Of a stretch of DNA of 64,000 bases, positions 62,681 through 64,000 are shown one piece after another; within the stretch, counting starts at the first letter, position 1, and the number at the start of each line of letters is the position of its first letter. The notes beneath the pieces are model-generated. The model was given only the letters and a program-made list of their open reading frames with translations. It had not been told where the DNA came from and did not search any database. This DNA is from Planococcus sp. ISL-110. Its GTDB lineage: Bacteria; Bacillota; Bacilli; Bacillales_A; Planococcaceae. The stretch covers positions 1 through 64,000 of the forward strand of contig NZ_JAGGPX010000006.1 in the NCBI RefSeq assembly GCF_018613575.1, read 5' to 3'. Both the position numbers and the translations under genes were made by a program.

Positions 62681-63610
62681 TCAACAGAAATGTTCGGCAT
62701 CAGGGCTGGCCACCCCTTCCACAGGGTGTTTAAACGGATAGGCAACAGCTGTCAGCTTTTCTGATACGTCCCAAAGCCTTCGGGAAACTTCCTGATCGGT
62801 CGCATTGGCGTGGGGTGTTCCTAGGGCCGGATAGCCTCTCCGCTGAAACTGGGTGACGGGACCGATGTATTCACCGCCCGTCAGGCCAGGTTTGGTCGCT
62901 GCATAAATTACCGATAAAGCCCCCATGTCGGGCGGCTGAAGAAAAAGGTTGGCGATGCTTTTGAATACGAGTGGGATTTCCCATCTGCCGAACTTCAGGA
63001 TATTGGTGGCAGAAACCCCAGGGTGACAGGCCACACTGATCGTCTGAAGATCGTGTTTTTTCAAGCGCTTGTCGAGTTCCAATGCAAAATACAGATTGGC
63101 GAGCTTGCTTTGGTTATAGACTTTTTTTGCCTGGTAGCCTTTTGTCCCATCAAGATTGGCAAAGTCGATAGAGCCGCGGCTGTGCGCCCGGCTGCTGACG
63201 GTCACGACACGTGAACCTGGAGTGTTTGTCAGCAGAGGCAGCAGCAGGCCGGTCAATGCAAAATGCCCAAGGTGATTACTGCCGAACTGCATTTCAAAGC
63301 CGTCTTTCGTTTTTGTATAAGGGGGTGTCATAATGCCGGCGTTATTAATCAATAGATCGACTTTATCGCAGGATTTTCTGAACTCTCCGGCAAACGAACG
63401 GATCGTTTCAAGATCAGCCAGATCAAGTTTCATGACATCGATTTGCGCAGAAGGATGGAGCTTCAATAACGCAGCACGTGCGGCGGCTCCTTTTTCGGTA
63501 TTGCGGACAGCAAGAATGACCCGCGTGCCCAATGCCACCAGGCCCTTTGCAGTTTCAAAGCCGATGCCGCTGTTGCCACCTGTGATGATGGCCGTTTTTC
63601 CTGTAAGCAA
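62681..63610 (-). CDS. Short-chain dehydrogenase, retinol-dehydrogenase-like SDR
   Basis: A 309-residue NADP(H)-type SDR. Rossmann motif TGGNSGIG at residues 10-17, Arg in LAVRNTEKG (which favours NADP), NNAGIM near 89 and the catalytic YNQSK near 163-167. It is longer than classical SDRs and matches the WW-domain/retinol dehydrogenase-like group. The start is TTG after AAGGAAGTG. Its substrate is unknown, and it lies alone upstream of a terminator-like hairpin. Confidence 0.88.
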   Translation of the reverse strand: MLTGKTAIITGGNSGIGFETAKGLVALGTRVILAVRNTEKGAAARAALLKLHPSAQIDVMKLDLADLETIRSFAGEFRKSCDKVDLLINNAGIMTPPYTKTKDGFEMQFGSNHLGHFALTGLLLPLLTNTPGSRVVTVSSRAHSRGSIDFANLDGTKGYQAKKVYNQSKLANLYFALELDKRLKKHDLQTISVACHPGVSATNILKFGRWEIPLVFKSIANLFLQPPDMGALSVIYAATKPGLTGGEYIGPVTQFQRRGYPALGTPHANATDQEVSRRLWDVSEKLTAVAYPFKHPVEGVASPDAEHFC

Positions 63611-63702
63611 AAGATCACTTCCTTCATTTCAATTATTCCGGTCTTACTGGAATCTCTAAAGGTTATTTTATCGGTTCTGTTGTTCATTTGGAAATTTCGA
63701 CA

Positions 63703-63747
63703 ATAAAAAATGTGTTTCATCAATTGTCTGATGGTACACATTTTTCT
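63703..63747. terminator. Bidirectional terminator-like hairpin
   Basis: AAAAAATGTGT pairs with ACACATTTTT, with ATCA/TGAT inside. Confidence 0.6.
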
Positions 63748-64000
63748 GTTTGTGCTTAATGATGTTTTTTCCGCTCGCTGCAAGTCACTTTAACATCAAT
63801 GATTTTTTCGCTTGGGGGAGGTTTTCAGATTTTCTTTGTTCAGTACCACGTCGACTTTTAACGCTTGATGGGTCGTGGATTTCTTTATATCCACTTTAAA
63901 ATGTTTTGAATTTTTTTATCTGTTTTTTAAGTTTCCAATACCTTTTCAGCAACTATCGCTTTATTTTTCATTAGCTGCGCTGAGCGGTAGAATGGAAAAA
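63748..64000. other. AT-rich end of the window without a clear gene
   Basis: The longest suggestive frame (minus strand, stop at 63796, reading KVDIKKSTTHQALKVDVVLN) is interrupted by a stop at 63918 and has no start, so no gene is called. Confidence 0.35.

Overview
The window looks like a chromosomal stretch of a Gram-positive Bacillales bacterium, most likely a Planococcaceae member (Planococcus or a close relative). This is an inference from gene content, B. subtilis-like operons (galKET, lutABC-lldP, pspA-ydjGHI, a malate-type sensor/regulator with a 2HCT transporter), strong AGGAGG-type ribosome-binding sites, sigma-A promoters, CcpA cre-like boxes and many short intrinsic terminators. 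There is no rRNA, tRNA, CRISPR array or prophage. I found one degraded IS110 transposase and several copies of a GC-rich palindromic repeat.

Layout. 1-430: tandem repeat elements with duplicated terminator hairpins. 431-4088 (minus): galK-galE-galT (Leloir pathway), followed by a stub of a lost ROK regulator. 4434-14075 (plus): a sugar-utilisation island with an ArsR-like regulator, a GH43 arabinanase lipoprotein, an ABC importer (binding protein and two permeases), a GH2 glycosidase, a ROK repressor and galM. 14230-17541: a small membrane protein, a kinase fragment, a lipoprotein and a frameshifted yitT-like gene. 17781-23137: lactate uptake and oxidation (lldP, lutR, lutABC) with two matching operators. 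23358-25678: a c-di-GMP phosphodiesterase and an acyl-CoA dehydrogenase behind a structured leader. 25977-29580: the envelope-stress cluster pspA-ydjG-ydjH-ydjI. 29863-33695: a DcuS/CitA-type two-component system and a 2HCT carboxylate transporter. 33848-38044: Xre/DUF2975 pair, a 31-residue membrane peptide, a YjiH membrane protein and a TyrR-like regulator. 38347-43911: SDR, a general-stress flavin-binding-like protein, gdhA, an Abi family protein, DUF1697 and mug. 44795-55764: alpha-glucosidase, a candidate small RNA, a kinase-like protein, a large M14 peptidase, a BsuPI lipoprotein, an aminotransferase, an acyl-CoA ligase and class I aldolase. 55960-63610: IS110 remnant, selO, DJ-1/PfpI, an OYE flavoprotein, a second repeat element, an EamA exporter, an RsbR-like STAS protein and an SDR.

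How it works together. The first third supports use of plant polysaccharide side chains: extracellular arabinan cleavage, ABC uptake, intracellular GH2 hydrolysis, then galactose mutarotation and the Leloir pathway. A ROK repressor probably links the two arms, since the same 13-bp palindrome lies upstream of galK and of the ROK gene. cre-like boxes before the arabinanase, lldP, the 2HCT transporter and the alpha-glucosidase suggest CcpA control of carbon use. LutR probably controls lldP and lutABC through the same 19-bp palindrome.

Most unusual points: a small non-autonomous element bounded by duplicated terminator hairpins at two loci; a multi-stem leader ending in a terminator just before an acyl-CoA dehydrogenase; a promoter-to-terminator small RNA unit with no ORF; a TyrR-like regulator with an altered Walker B; and three genes with single-base indels (arabinanase signal peptide, yitT, stress protein) that could be either real lesions or sequence errors.
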